From positions 372,001 to 436,000 of the forward strand of contig NZ_CP095732.1 of NCBI RefSeq assembly GCF_020447305.1: a stretch of DNA of 64,000 nt, given 5' to 3'. A program made the position numbers and the translations under genes. Under the pieces are notes generated by a model that had not been told where the DNA came from, searched no databases, and worked only from the letters and a program-made list of their open reading frames with translations. Origin of the DNA: Abyssibius alkaniclasticus (lineage in GTDB: Bacteria; Pseudomonadota; Alphaproteobacteria; Rhodobacterales; Rhodobacteraceae). This document shows, in pieces, positions 27,002 through 35,848 of this stretch. Positions within the stretch are counted from its first letter, which is position 1. Each line of letters opens with the position of its first letter.

Positions 27002-27721
27002 CTATATCGCGCTGAAACTGTCGCGCAGCGCCTTCGACCAGGCCTCGGACATGGCGCGGAACGCGGGGTCGTCGGCCTCGATCCGCTCTTGCGATGCGAT
27101 CTTGCACTCGCCGTCGCGCACTATCGCAAGGTCCAGCGGCATCCCGACCGAAAGGTTGGAGCGCAGCGTTGAATCCATCGACAGCAGCACCGCCTTGCGC
27201 CCGTCTTCCAGCGAGGTTTCGGGCGTGATCACCCGGTCCAGCAGCGGCTTGCCGTATTTATGCTCGCCGATCTGCAGATAGGGTGTATCGGCCGCAGCCT
27301 CGATGAAATTGCCCTCAGGATAGATATGGAACATCCGCGCCACACCGCCCTTGCGCTGGCCTGCCACCAGCATTGATGCACTGGCCGCCTGGCTCATCCG
27401 CGCCATGCGCTGGTTGATGTCATGGCTGACATCGGCCAGCTTGTCGCCAATGATCTGCGCCACGGTCAGCATGGATTTGGTGCCCATGATGCAGTTTTCC
27501 GGCGCGACATCGGGGTCGGCTATATCTTCCTGAAGCCGCGCAATCACGTTTTGCGACACCGAAAGGCTGCCCGCCGTCATGATCACAATCACCCGCTCGC
27601 CCGGCTCTTCAAAGGTGAACATTTTTTGATAGGTTGCAATATTGTCAACGCCCGCATTGGTGCGGGTATCGGCCAGCAGCACCATTCCGGCGTTCAACAG
27701 CAGACCAACACAATATGTCAT
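27002..27721 (-). CDS. Anbu-type bacterial proteasome homologue (Ntn-hydrolase peptidase)
   Basis: A 239-residue member of the Anbu (ancestral beta subunit) family of self-compartmentalising Ntn hydrolases. It begins M-T-Y-C-V-G-L, so that removal of Met exposes Thr as the N-terminal nucleophile without propeptide, and continues with VLLADTRTNAGVDN and GSLSVSQNV as in proteasome-like folds. It is the last gene of a block with a transglutaminase-like gene, an alpha-E gene and an ATP-grasp gene, the known Anbu association. Peptidase activity and physiological substrates are not established. Confidence 0.9.
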   Translation of the reverse strand: MTYCVGLLLNAGMVLLADTRTNAGVDNIATYQKMFTFEEPGERVIVIMTAGSLSVSQNVIARLQEDIADPDVAPENCIMGTKSMLTVAQIIGDKLADVSHDINQRMARMSQAASASMLVAGQRKGGVARMFHIYPEGNFIEAAADTPYLQIGEHKYGKPLLDRVITPETSLEDGRKAVLLSMDSTLRSNLSVGMPLDLAIVRDGECKIASQERIEADDPAFRAMSEAWSKALRDSFSAI

Positions 27722-27733
27722 GCCAAGGCTCTT

Positions 27734-28549
27734 TTACTGGTCGGCGCTGACCGACAGGTTGATGTCCATACCCTCGGCGCCTGCGCCGAACGCAACTCCG
27801 CGTATAGGCGCCCCATCGGCCGCGTCAAGGCCCGATCCAAGCCGGATATAACGATCATCGGGGCAACAGGCATTGGCCACATCAAACCCGACCCAGCCAA
27901 GCCCGGCCACATGCAGCTCGGCCCAGGCATGGCTGGCCTCGTGGCTATTGCCCGCCGCATCGGCAAACAGGTAGCCGATCACATAGCGCGCGGGCAGGCC
28001 GCAGCACCGCGCCAGCGCAATCAGCGCCTGGGCCTGGTCCTGGCACACGCCCCTGCCCGCCGCCCAGGCGCTGGCGGCGCTATCACCCGCCTGGCTGCTG
28101 CCGGGCAGATAGGCTATGGCGGCATAGGTTGCCCCCGCCAGCGCATGGGCCAGCTCCAGCGGGGTGCCACCGGCCTGGCTTGCGGCAATCTCGGCGGCGC
28201 GGGCGCGCATGGTTGCATCCGGTTTGCTCAGTTGCGTTTCGCGCAGATAGGCCAGCGGGCTTATGCTTTCCGTGTGGTCTTTCAACACCCCGGCAAAGTC
28301 TTGCGTTTCGATCTGCCCGCGCACCTCGATTTTCAGCGCAGAAACCGGGCCTGCGGCGGTCATCGTCATGATCCGGTCGCCATTGCCTTCGGCAATCGGC
28401 GCGGTCAGCGTGGCATCGCCCACGGCAATATCCCATGCCAGCACCTTTTGATTGGCACAAAGCGAGGGCAGCAGCCGGTAGCTTTGCACAATGCGCTTTT
28501 GCGGCGTGGCATAGCTGTAGGTCGTGGAATGCGAAACTGTCAGCAACAT
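27734..28549 (-). CDS. Transglutaminase-like family protein of the Anbu locus
   Basis: A 271-residue protein with an N-terminal beta domain (LLTVSHSTTYSYATPQKRIVQSYRLLPS) and a transglutaminase-like cysteine-protease core whose triad is visible: Cys in AAGRGVCQDQAQALIAL, His in ASHAWAELHV and Asp in GWVGFDVANAC. The ATG at 28549 is one base past the stop of the alpha-E gene. Families of this type occur with alpha-E and ATP-grasp proteins and are thought to form or cleave peptide or isopeptide bonds; the substrate is unknown. Confidence 0.87.
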   Translation of the reverse strand: MLLTVSHSTTYSYATPQKRIVQSYRLLPSLCANQKVLAWDIAVGDATLTAPIAEGNGDRIMTMTAAGPVSALKIEVRGQIETQDFAGVLKDHTESISPLAYLRETQLSKPDATMRARAAEIAASQAGGTPLELAHALAGATYAAIAYLPGSSQAGDSAASAWAAGRGVCQDQAQALIALARCCGLPARYVIGYLFADAAGNSHEASHAWAELHVAGLGWVGFDVANACCPDDRYIRLGSGLDAADGAPIRGVAFGAGAEGMDINLSVSADQ

Positions 28550-28550
28550 G

Positions 28551-29495
28551 TCACATCGCCCCGAACAGGTAGGATTCACCGATCAGCCTGTGCAGCTTGG
28601 CATTGCGTTCAATGCAGCCGGTCAGAAAATCATGCACGCCCTGCGCCATGATCGCGTCAATTCGCGCGGTGCCAAGCGCCTCGAACATATCGGCGGCAAA
28701 ATCATCGGCAGGGGTGCGCCCGCCATTGGCAAGCGACAGATGTTTCAAATGCCGGTCAATCTGCTCGGCGCAAAACAGCAGGGAGCGGGGCGAAGACGGG
28801 TTCAAAATCAGGAAATGCGCCACTTGTTCGGGCGAGATATCGCCGCCATAGGCCCAGTGAAACGCCCGATGCGCAGACAACGCGCGCAGCAAGGTCAGCC
28901 ATTGAAAGCGGTCAATCTCACCACCCACCATGTCGATCGTCGGCAGCAGAACGTAATATTTCACATCGAGCAGCCGCGCGGTGTTATCGGCGCGCTCGAC
29001 ATAATAGCCAAGGTTGAAAAAGTCATAGCCGTCCGAGCGCAATTGCGTGGTGGAAAACGCGCCGCGCAACACGGCCGATTGGCGCTTTGTCCAATCGCAC
29101 AGCTCGGGCAAAGACAGGGCGCGCTGCGCTTCCATCTCCAGCAGGCGCAAGTAGGATTCGTTCACCGCCTCCCACACTTCCGACGTTACGGCCGTGCGGG
29201 CGGCGCGCAGATTGTTGCGCGCCGCCCGCAAACAGTTGCGGATGGAAGACGGGTTCGCCTCGTCGAAAATCAGAAATTCGGCCGTATCGCTTTTGGTTGC
29301 GGCATCGAACTGGTCGGCAAAACCCTGTGCCGCCCCCGCCGCCGCCAGCACCGATTCCCACTCATTCGCATGGCCGCCCGCCGCCGTGGGCATCATCGCC
29401 ATGCGATAGCCCACCTCAAGCAGCCGCGCGGTTGCGTCGGTGCGCTCCATATAGCGCGCGGCCCAATACAGGCTTTCTGCGGTTCGGCTAAGCAT
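28551..29495 (-). CDS. Alpha-E domain-containing protein of the Anbu locus
   Basis: A 314-residue mostly helical protein of the alpha-E family: MLSRTAESLYWAARYMERTDATARLLEV at the start and GYYVERADNTARLLDVKYYVLLP in the middle are the family signatures and resemble each other, giving an internal repeat with YxERxxxTARLL. The family occurs fused or adjacent to ATP-grasp proteins. The ATG at 29495 overlaps the stop codon of the ATP-grasp gene by 8 bp, indicating coupled translation. Biochemical role unknown. Confidence 0.87.
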   Translation of the reverse strand: MLSRTAESLYWAARYMERTDATARLLEVGYRMAMMPTAAGGHANEWESVLAAAGAAQGFADQFDAATKSDTAEFLIFDEANPSSIRNCLRAARNNLRAARTAVTSEVWEAVNESYLRLLEMEAQRALSLPELCDWTKRQSAVLRGAFSTTQLRSDGYDFFNLGYYVERADNTARLLDVKYYVLLPTIDMVGGEIDRFQWLTLLRALSAHRAFHWAYGGDISPEQVAHFLILNPSSPRSLLFCAEQIDRHLKHLSLANGGRTPADDFAADMFEALGTARIDAIMAQGVHDFLTGCIERNAKLHRLIGESYLFGAM

Positions 29496-30912
29496 CGTCG
29501 GCAATCACCCATGTGTCTTTCACACCACCGCCCTGGCTGGAATTCACCACGAGCGAGCCTTCGCGCATGGCCACCCGTGTCAGCCCGCCGGGCACCAGCG
29601 TAACCTTATCACCCACAAGGCAATAGGGCCGCAAATCCACATGGCGTGGCGCAAGCCCGCTGTCCACAAAGGTCGGGCTGGTCGACAGCGCCAGCGTTGG
29701 CTGGGCTATAAACGCTGCGGGGTCGGATTTGATGCGCCCGGCATAGGCCTCCACCTCGGCCTTGGTTGAAGCGGGGCCAACCAACATGCCGTAGCCGCCC
29801 GAACCATGCACCTCTTTCACAACCAGATCCTTCAGGTTTTCAAGCACATAGGTCAGATCGTCGGGCTTGTGGCACATCCATGTGGGCACGTTCTTCAGGA
29901 TCGGCTCTTCACCTAAGTAAAAGCGGATCATCTCGGGCACATAGGTGTAAACCGCCTTGTCATCGGCCACGCCAGCACCGGGGGCGGAACATATCTGCAC
30001 CCCGCCGGAGCGGTAGACATTCATCAGCCCCGGCACACCCACCAGCGAGGTCGGGTTGAAGCAGAGCGGGTCGAGAAACGCATCATCAATCCGCCGATAG
30101 ATCACATCCACCCGCTTGGGGCCGCGCGTGGTGCGCATATAGCAGAATTCGCCATCGACGAATAAATCCGAACCTTCCACCAGTTCCAGCCCCATCTGGT
30201 CGGCCAGAAAGGAATGCTCGTAATAGGCGGAATTGAACGCCCCCGGCGTAAGGATCACCGCGCAGGGCTCGCCCTCGCATTTGGCGGGCGCAACCGATTT
30301 CAGCGTCCGGCGCAGCGCATCGGGGTAATCGTCAATCGGCTGCACCCGCGCGCGGTGGAACAGGTTGGGAAACATCCGCATCATGATTTCGCGGTTTTCC
30401 AGCATGTAAGAAACGCCCGAAGGCGTGCGGCAATTATCCTCCAGCACGTAAAACTCGCCAAGACCCGTGCGCACAAGGTCAATGCCAATGATATGCGAAT
30501 AGATCTTGCGCGCCGGCGTTATCCCCACCACCGAAGGCTCGTAAGCCGCGTTCTGATAAACCAGTTCCGCCGGAATCCGCCCCGAGCGGATGATCTCACC
30601 CCGATGGTAGACATCCCATAAAAAAGCGTTCAGCGCGCGGGCGCGTTGCTTTACCCCGCGCTCCAGCCGCCGCCATTCGCTTTCCAGAAACACCCGCGGC
30701 ATCATATCAAACGGGATCAGCCGCTCGGCGTTGTTCTCTTCGCCATAAACCGCAAATGTAATGCCAAGCCGGCGGAAAATCGTTTCAGCCTCGGCTTTTT
30801 TCAGTGCCAACTCGTCGGGCGCGTATTTCGAGAAAAGTTCGACAATATGCGCATAGGCCGGGCGCAGCGCCTCGCCATCATACATTTCATTGAAAAAGGC
30901 GGGTTTATCCAT
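29488..30912 (-). CDS. Circularly permuted ATP-grasp family protein of the Anbu locus
   Basis: A 474-residue member of the circularly permuted ATP-grasp type (COG2308-like). Visible features: IPFDMMPRVFLESEWRRLERGVKQR near residue 70, FYVLEDNCRTPSGVSYMLENR around 155-175, VDVIYRRIDDAFLDP, and the lysine-containing LVVKEVHGSGGYGMLVGP. It is predicted to form an amide bond using ATP and is first gene of the Anbu block on this strand. The product is unknown; peptide tagging or small-peptide synthesis has been proposed for the family. Confidence 0.88.
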   Translation of the reverse strand: MDKPAFFNEMYDGEALRPAYAHIVELFSKYAPDELALKKAEAETIFRRLGITFAVYGEENNAERLIPFDMMPRVFLESEWRRLERGVKQRARALNAFLWDVYHRGEIIRSGRIPAELVYQNAAYEPSVVGITPARKIYSHIIGIDLVRTGLGEFYVLEDNCRTPSGVSYMLENREIMMRMFPNLFHRARVQPIDDYPDALRRTLKSVAPAKCEGEPCAVILTPGAFNSAYYEHSFLADQMGLELVEGSDLFVDGEFCYMRTTRGPKRVDVIYRRIDDAFLDPLCFNPTSLVGVPGLMNVYRSGGVQICSAPGAGVADDKAVYTYVPEMIRFYLGEEPILKNVPTWMCHKPDDLTYVLENLKDLVVKEVHGSGGYGMLVGPASTKAEVEAYAGRIKSDPAAFIAQPTLALSTSPTFVDSGLAPRHVDLRPYCLVGDKVTLVPGGLTRVAMREGSLVVNSSQGGGVKDTWVIADDA

Positions 30913-31106
30913 GAGGCTCCTGTTGCCCCTAGGGTTTCGCAGATTGCGCCCAAGGTCAATGGCCGCGCCATTGCCAGCGGTTGCGCGGCAGGTTTGCCAG
31001 GTGCAGCCGGCTGGTTTATGTATGATTTTTAGGCAGGGCTGGCGGAATCGCCCTGAAATCAGCCAAAGCCAGGCACGCCGCAGGCCTGCAACGGAGCCAG
31101 AGAAAA

Positions 31107-31586
31107 ATGAGCGATCCGGTCACATACCACCACCTTGGCCCCGCCGATATGAGCCTGCTTCTGCGCGTGCCCGAAGGCGTGTTCGACAACCCGATCGACC
31201 CCATACAGGCGGCCGCCTTTCTGGGCGATCCGCGCCACGAAATGGTGCTGGCATTGGTCAATGGCTCACCCGTGGGCATGGGCAGTGCGGTTATCATGCT
31301 CCACCCCGACAAACCCCCGGCGGGCTTCATCAACGAGGTTGGCGTGCTGGAAAGCCACCGCCGCCAGGGCATCGCAAGCGCCTTGTGCGCGGCACTTTTC
31401 ACCCGGCTGCGCGGGCGCGGCTGCCACGGAATCTGGTTGGCCACCGAACACGACAATATCGCCGCGCGCGCGCTTTATATGCATCTGAAGGGGCGCGAAA
31501 CCACCGAGATTGTCGTCTATGACTGGGATGGCGCGATGGATGCCGAGGCCGGTTCCGGTTCCGGGACCGGAAAAACCACATCATAA
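31107..31586 (+). CDS. GNAT-family N-acetyltransferase (AAC(3)-I-like)
   Basis: A 159-residue GNAT acetyltransferase. The acetyl-CoA-binding signature is in EVGVLESHRRQGIASALCAALF (about residues 75-96), and ATEHDNIAARALYMHLKGRE follows, giving an arrangement like the aminoglycoside 3-N-acetyltransferase type I group. Substrate unknown; resistance should not be assumed. The C-terminal tail (GSGSGTG) is low complexity and overlaps the convergent PACE gene by 70 bp. It is divergent from the ATP-grasp gene. Confidence 0.8.
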   Translation: MSDPVTYHHLGPADMSLLLRVPEGVFDNPIDPIQAAAFLGDPRHEMVLALVNGSPVGMGSAVIMLHPDKPPAGFINEVGVLESHRRQGIASALCAALFTRLRGRGCHGIWLATEHDNIAARALYMHLKGRETTEIVVYDWDGAMDAEAGSGSGTGKTTS

Positions 31587-31969
31587 AGCCAATTGAACAC
31601 AAAGGCATAGACCAGGTAGAACAGGGCGAAAGACACATCCATGATAAAGGCATCGACCAGCGATATATCCAACTGCCAGGCGATGAACGGCACCAGAATA
31701 ATCAGCAGGCCCAACTCGAACAGCACCGCATGAACGATCCGGTGCTTCAGCCTCTTTGAAACAGCGCCGCGCAGCCGCAGCATGGCGTGGTCAAACAGAA
31801 AATTGTAAACATAGTTCCAAAGCGTGGCCAAAGTCGCGGCGACAAGCGCCACCAGCCCGATACTGTGCAAGGGCATGTCAAAGGCCCAGGCCCCCAGCGG
31901 GGTAATCAGCACCAGCCCGATAATCTCAAAACTTATGGCGTGGCGAATACGGTCGGCGGTTCTGCGCAT
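31517..31969 (-). CDS. PACE-family efflux transporter (two BTP domains)
   Basis: A 150-residue membrane protein of the proteobacterial antimicrobial compound efflux family (AceI type). Two tandem domains are seen: RTADRIRHAISFEIIGL with the conserved R-x3-H-x3-F-E, and RLKHRIVHAVLFELGLL with the same pattern; four membrane helices. Known members export biocides such as chlorhexidine or short-chain diamines. The ATG at 31969 has GAGGA upstream. Its last 70 bp overlap the GNAT gene on the other strand, where both encode flexible tails. Confidence 0.88.
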   Translation of the reverse strand: MRRTADRIRHAISFEIIGLVLITPLGAWAFDMPLHSIGLVALVAATLATLWNYVYNFLFDHAMLRLRGAVSKRLKHRIVHAVLFELGLLIILVPFIAWQLDISLVDAFIMDVSFALFYLVYAFVFNWLYDVVFPVPEPEPASASIAPSQS

Positions 31970-32069
31970 TGTAATCCTCGCTCGCGGGCCGTCCCGAATT
32001 GCTGTCCCCATTGGCCGAGGTCGTCCTCGCCACCAAACCTAGGTGCGCCCGCCACCTTGTGCAAGCCGC

Positions 32070-32102
32070 CATCTTTTGCTCTTAAATATCCCCGCCGGAG
32101 GC
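32070..32102 (-). repeat. Copy 1 of a 33-bp intergenic element downstream of argF
   Basis: This 33-bp stretch matches 35269-35301 at 30 of 33 positions. Read on the minus strand it begins GCCTCCGGCGGGGATATTT and lies 22 bp past the argF stop codon. I recall very similar sequences after stop codons in Roseobacter-group genomes, so it appears to be a dispersed 3'-flanking element of this clade. It contains a CCGCCGG core but no long hairpin. Confidence 0.5.
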
Positions 32103-32124
32103 ATCTGCCGCCGGCCAGGCTGCG

Positions 32125-33051
32125 CTAGGCCCCCAAACACCAGCGCATCACCGCCTTTTGCGCATGAAGCCGGTTTTCCGCCTCGTCGAAAATCACCGAT
32201 TGTGGGCCGTCCATCACGGCGCTCGTCACCTCGTCATTGCGATGCGCGGGCAGGCAATGCATGAACAGGGCCTCCGGGCTGGCCTTGGCCATCAGGGCCT
32301 CATTCACCTGATAGGGGCGCAACTGGTTATGGCGGCGCTCCTTGGCGGATTCCGGGTCGTGCATACTCACCCAGGTATCGGTCACCACCAGATCGGCCCC
32401 TGCAACGGCCAGCGCCGGGTCACGCTCAATCGCAATCCGCACCCCGGCATTGCGGGCAAACACCACGGCCTCGGCCTCCGGGTCCAGCGTTGGCGGGCCG
32501 GTAAATGTCAGGTCGAAACCAAACTGCCCGGCGGCGTGCAGCCACGAGGCGCAGACATTGTTGCCATCGCCCGCCCAGACCACCTTTTTGCCCCTGATGC
32601 TGCCGCGCTGTTCTTCATAGGTCATCACATCGGCCATAATCTGGCACGGATGCGTGCGGTTCGTCAGCCCGTTGATCACCGGCACCGTGGCATGTTCGGC
32701 CATTTCCAGCAGGGTCGCTTCCTCGAATGTCCTGATCATGATCAGATCGACATAGCGGCTCAGAACTCGCGCGGTATCGGCAATGGTTTCACCGTGGCCG
32801 AGCTGCATTTCACGGCCCGAAAGCACCATCGTCTCGCCACCCATCTGGCGCACGCCGACATCAAAGCTTACCCGCGTGCGGGTCGAGGGCTTTTCGAAGA
32901 TCAGCGCCACCATATGCCCGGCCAGCGGCTGTTCGGCATCCTTGGTGCCCTTGGGCAGCCCGGCGCGCGCGTCCTTGATGCGCCGCGCCTCAGAAATGAT
33001 ATGCGCAAGCGCATCCGGTGCGGTCTGGTGGATATCGAGGAAATGCTTCAT
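32125..33051 (-). CDS. argF: Ornithine carbamoyltransferase
   Basis: Makes citrulline from ornithine and carbamoyl phosphate in arginine synthesis. The 308 residues show the carbamoyl-phosphate-binding [12 protein letters not shown] near residue 53, [11 protein letters not shown], the [11 protein letters not shown] ornithine loop and the C-terminal [12 protein letters not shown]. The start codon overlaps the argD stop by four bases, so argD-argF form one coupled unit, a pairing common in alphaproteobacteria. Confidence 0.97.
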   Translation of the reverse strand: MKHFLDIHQTAPDALAHIISEARRIKDARAGLPKGTKDAEQPLAGHMVALIFEKPSTRTRVSFDVGVRQMGGETMVLSGREMQLGHGETIADTARVLSRYVDLIMIRTFEEATLLEMAEHATVPVINGLTNRTHPCQIMADVMTYEEQRGSIRGKKVVWAGDGNNVCASWLHAAGQFGFDLTFTGPPTLDPEAEAVVFARNAGVRIAIERDPALAVAGADLVVTDTWVSMHDPESAKERRHNQLRPYQVNEALMAKASPEALFMHCLPAHRNDEVTSAVMDGPQSVIFDEAENRLHAQKAVMRWCLGA

Positions 33052-34229
33052 ATCGTATCTTTCTCTATCGCGCTCGCCGCACGGTCAAACCGGGCCAGCG
33101 CCTCGTCAATTTCATCTGTGGTTATGATCAGCGGCGGCAGGATGCGCACCACATTATCGGCAGCCGGCACGGTTATAAGCTGCTCTGCATAGCAGGCCTT
33201 CACCACATCGGCATTCACCGCCACGCATTTCAGCCCCAGCATCAGCCCCGCACCGCGCACGGCCTCAAACACGCCGGGATGGCTGGCCACCAGCCCTTCC
33301 AGCCCCTGTCGCAAATGCCCCGATACCCGCCGCACATGCTCCAGAAACCCGTCCGCCAGCACCACATCCAGCACCGCATTGCCCACCGCGCAGGCCAGCG
33401 GATTGCCCCCATAGGTCGACCCGTGACTGCCCAGCACCATGCCCGAAGCCGCGCGTTCGCTCGCCAGACAGGCCCCCAGCGGAAACCCCCCGCCAATGCC
33501 CTTGGCCACGGTCATGATATCGGGCGTCACCCCCGCCCATTCATGCGCAAAAAACCTGCCCGTGCGCCCCACGCCGCATTGGATTTCGTCAAACACCAGC
33601 AGCAGGCCATGTTCATCGCACAGCGCACGCAGCGCCTTCAGAAAGCTGTCAGGCACAACCCGAATGCCGCCTTCCCCCTGCACCGGCTCGATCAGAATGG
33701 CGGCCGTGGTCGCGGAAATCGCCGCCTTGAGCGCGTCCAGATCCCCAAACGGCACCTGCACGAAACCCGGCAGAAGCGGGCCAAAGCCCTTGGTCATCTT
33801 CTCGCTGCCCGATGCGGCAATCCCCGCCGACGACCGGCCATGAAACGCGCCCGCAAAGGTGATGATCTCCACCCGCTCGGGCTGGTCGATATGGCTGAAA
33901 TACTTGCGCAGCATCTTCACGGCGCATTCCATCGCCTCGGTGCCGGAATTGGTGAAGAACACGGTATCGGCAAAGCTCGCCGCCACCAGCCGTTCCGCCA
34001 GCCGCGCCTGATGCGGAATTTCATACAGGTTCGAGGTATGCCACAGCTTGCCCGCCTGATCGCGCAAAACTTCCACCAGATGCGGGTGCGCATGGCCAAG
34101 CGCGTTCACGGCAATACCTGCCCCAAGGTCCAGATAGCGCGTGCCATCTTCGGCAATCAGCCAAACCCCTTCGCCGCGTTCAAAACTCAGCGGGGCGCGG
34201 GCATAGGTGGGCAGAACCGGGGTGATCAT
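33048..34229 (-). CDS. argD: Acetylornithine aminotransferase
   Basis: PLP-dependent class III aminotransferase converting N-acetylglutamate semialdehyde to N-acetylornithine; may also serve in lysine synthesis. The 393 residues contain [12 protein letters not shown], the [19 protein letters not shown] phosphate loop, [15 protein letters not shown] and [15 protein letters not shown] with the PLP-binding Lys. The ATG at 34229 is chosen because GAGGAA precedes it and the protein starts with [20 protein letters not shown], the usual ArgD start. Confidence 0.95.
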   Translation of the reverse strand: MITPVLPTYARAPLSFERGEGVWLIAEDGTRYLDLGAGIAVNALGHAHPHLVEVLRDQAGKLWHTSNLYEIPHQARLAERLVAASFADTVFFTNSGTEAMECAVKMLRKYFSHIDQPERVEIITFAGAFHGRSSAGIAASGSEKMTKGFGPLLPGFVQVPFGDLDALKAAISATTAAILIEPVQGEGGIRVVPDSFLKALRALCDEHGLLLVFDEIQCGVGRTGRFFAHEWAGVTPDIMTVAKGIGGGFPLGACLASERAASGMVLGSHGSTYGGNPLACAVGNAVLDVVLADGFLEHVRRVSGHLRQGLEGLVASHPGVFEAVRGAGLMLGLKCVAVNADVVKACYAEQLITVPAADNVVRILPPLIITTDEIDEALARFDRAASAIEKDTI

Positions 34230-34315
34230 GGCGCATTCCTCTTCGGCTGCAAGGCGATATGCCGCGGCAACAGCCAATCCCCGGCCAATTGCGATTGCCG
34301 CAAGGTCCAGCCAGA

Positions 34316-34347
34316 GTCAAGCCAATCTCGGGCAAAGCTGGCTTGAC
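34316..34347. promoter_or_regulatory. Inverted repeat in the divergent argD/desaturase region
   Basis: A perfect 9-bp inverted repeat GTCAAGCCA (34316-34324) / TGGCTTGAC (34339-34347) with a 14-bp spacer, lying 87 bp before argD and 32 bp before the desaturase start. It could be an operator for either gene or a transcribed hairpin in the desaturase leader. Nothing identifies the binding protein. Confidence 0.35.
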
Positions 34348-34378
34348 AGCCGCCAAACCAGCGCAGAACCATTGCGCG

Positions 34379-35266
34379 ATGGATCATACCGCCTTCATCA
34401 AAACCCTGGCGCCCGAAACCCGTGCCGCGCTCAACCAGCCCAGCAATGCCGCCGGGCTGCGCCACCTTGCGCTGCATCTGGGGCTGATCGCGCTGGCCGG
34501 CACCGCCATCGCCCTGCGCATTCCGCTCTGGTGGCTGCTCTTGCCCGTGCAGGGGGTGCTGCTGGTCTTCCTGTTCACGCTGGAACATGAATGCACCCAT
34601 AACACCCCGTTCAAATCGCGCTGGCTGAACACGCTGGCGGGCCATGCCAGCGGGCTTGTTTTGCTGCTGCCCTTCACATGGTTTCGCTACTTCCACCTTG
34701 CGCACCATAAATTCACCAATGATCCGGCGCGCGACCCTGAACTCGCGCATCCCCCCATCCAGAGCCGCACCCAATGGCTGCGCCATATCTCGGGCCTGCC
34801 CTATTGGGCCGCACAAATCCGCCTGATATTCCGCCTTGCCCGTGGCGCAGACTCCGCACCCTATCTGCCCAGCGGCGCCAAACCCCGTATGCAGGCCGAA
34901 GCACTGATCATGCTTGCGCTTTACACCCTCACCCTCGCCAGCCTCATCTTTACACCACTGCTCTTCTGGGTCTGGATCCTCCCCGCCCTCATCGGCCAGC
35001 CCGCGCTGCGCCTCTATCTGCTGGCCGAACATGGCGATTGCCCGCAAGTGGCGAATATGCTGCTGAACACCCGCACCACATTCACCACCCGCATCATGCG
35101 CTTTCTGGCCTGGAACATGCCCTACCATGCTGAGCATCATACATTGCCACAGGTGCCCTTCTACCAGCTCCCCAGGCTGCACAGGCTCATGCGCAACCAT
35201 CTGGGCACCACGGCCAACGGCTATGGCGAATTCACGCGCGCCTATCTCGCCCGCCGCAAACCCTAG
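34379..35266 (+). CDS. Membrane fatty acid desaturase family protein
   Basis: A 295-residue integral membrane di-iron enzyme. The three histidine boxes are clear: EHECTHNTPF, HLAHHKFTN and YHAEHHTLP, with hydrophobic segments between them. It belongs to the broad fatty acid desaturase/hydroxylase group and could act on acyl lipids or carotenoids; the substrate is unknown. The ATG at 34379 is used because it begins the conserved part, though no strong ribosome-binding site is visible. It is divergent from argD and followed by copy 2 of the 33-bp element. Confidence 0.82.
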   Translation: MDHTAFIKTLAPETRAALNQPSNAAGLRHLALHLGLIALAGTAIALRIPLWWLLLPVQGVLLVFLFTLEHECTHNTPFKSRWLNTLAGHASGLVLLLPFTWFRYFHLAHHKFTNDPARDPELAHPPIQSRTQWLRHISGLPYWAAQIRLIFRLARGADSAPYLPSGAKPRMQAEALIMLALYTLTLASLIFTPLLFWVWILPALIGQPALRLYLLAEHGDCPQVANMLLNTRTTFTTRIMRFLAWNMPYHAEHHTLPQVPFYQLPRLHRLMRNHLGTTANGYGEFTRAYLARRKP

Positions 35267-35268
35267 CC

Positions 35269-35301
35269 CATCTTTTGCTTGAAAATATCCCCGCCGGAGG
35301 C
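35269..35301 (-). repeat. Copy 2 of the 33-bp intergenic element
   Basis: Matches the element at 32070-32102 with three differences, all in a 3-bp block next to the TTTTGC part. It starts 3 bp after the desaturase stop and lies 82 bp past the hspQ stop on the minus strand, so in both copies the GC-rich half points back toward a minus-strand gene end (argF, hspQ). Function unknown; a shared mRNA 3' end or protein-binding element is possible. Confidence 0.5.
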
Positions 35302-35382
35302 GGCAACAAGCGCCATGCCCGCAGCGCGGCGCGGGCGCGCCCTTGCCGCGCGCGCACCAGCAGCCGCGCCGCCACCGAAAGC

Positions 35383-35709
35383 CTAGTGCAACCGCCCGCC
35401 AAGCCGATAGCGCCCGCCTTCAAGCGCGCCGAACATCGCTTCAACCTCGGGGTGTTCAACCGGCTCGCCGCTGTCATCGCGCACAAGATTCTGTTCCGAC
35501 ACATAGGCCACATAAAAGCTCGTGTCATTCTCGGCCAGCAGGTGGTAATAGGGCTGGTCCTTGGCCGGGCGCAGCTCTTCGGGAATGGATTGATACCATT
35601 CCTCGGTGTTGTCAAACACCGGGTCGATATCATAAACCACGCCGCGAAACGGGTGCAGACGGTGGCGCACCACCTCACCAAGACCAAATTTCGCTTTGAG
35701 CGCCTGCAT
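35383..35709 (-). CDS. hspQ: HspQ / YccV-type heat-shock, hemimethylated-DNA-binding domain protein
   Basis: A 108-residue single-domain protein of the HspQ family: KFGLGEVVRHRLHPFRGVVYDIDPVF, then YYHLLAENDTSFYVAYVSEQNL. In enterobacteria HspQ is a heat-induced protein that binds hemimethylated oriC DNA and acts as a specificity factor for Lon. The ATG at 35709 gives the family length; a long in-frame extension upstream overlaps the divergent AEC gene and is not used. A longer protein from ATG 35772 (CxxC region) cannot be fully excluded. Confidence 0.87.
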   Translation of the reverse strand: MQALKAKFGLGEVVRHRLHPFRGVVYDIDPVFDNTEEWYQSIPEELRPAKDQPYYHLLAENDTSFYVAYVSEQNLVRDDSGEPVEHPEVEAMFGALEGGRYRLGGRLH

Positions 35710-35848
35710 CGGATTCGCCTTTATCTTGTCTGGCGGGCAGATGTAGCACCGCCCCAAACCCATGTCCATTCCCGCAACGCAAGCCGATTTGCCCTTGCCT
35801 TTGCGGGTAAATTCCATTTGCTTCGCACAAGCAATCAAAGGCAGGTCT

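Noticed and set aside
31107-31586. Aminoglycoside resistance gene
   Set aside because: The GNAT protein resembles AAC(3)-I in layout only; the family is broad and nothing in the sequence fixes the substrate.
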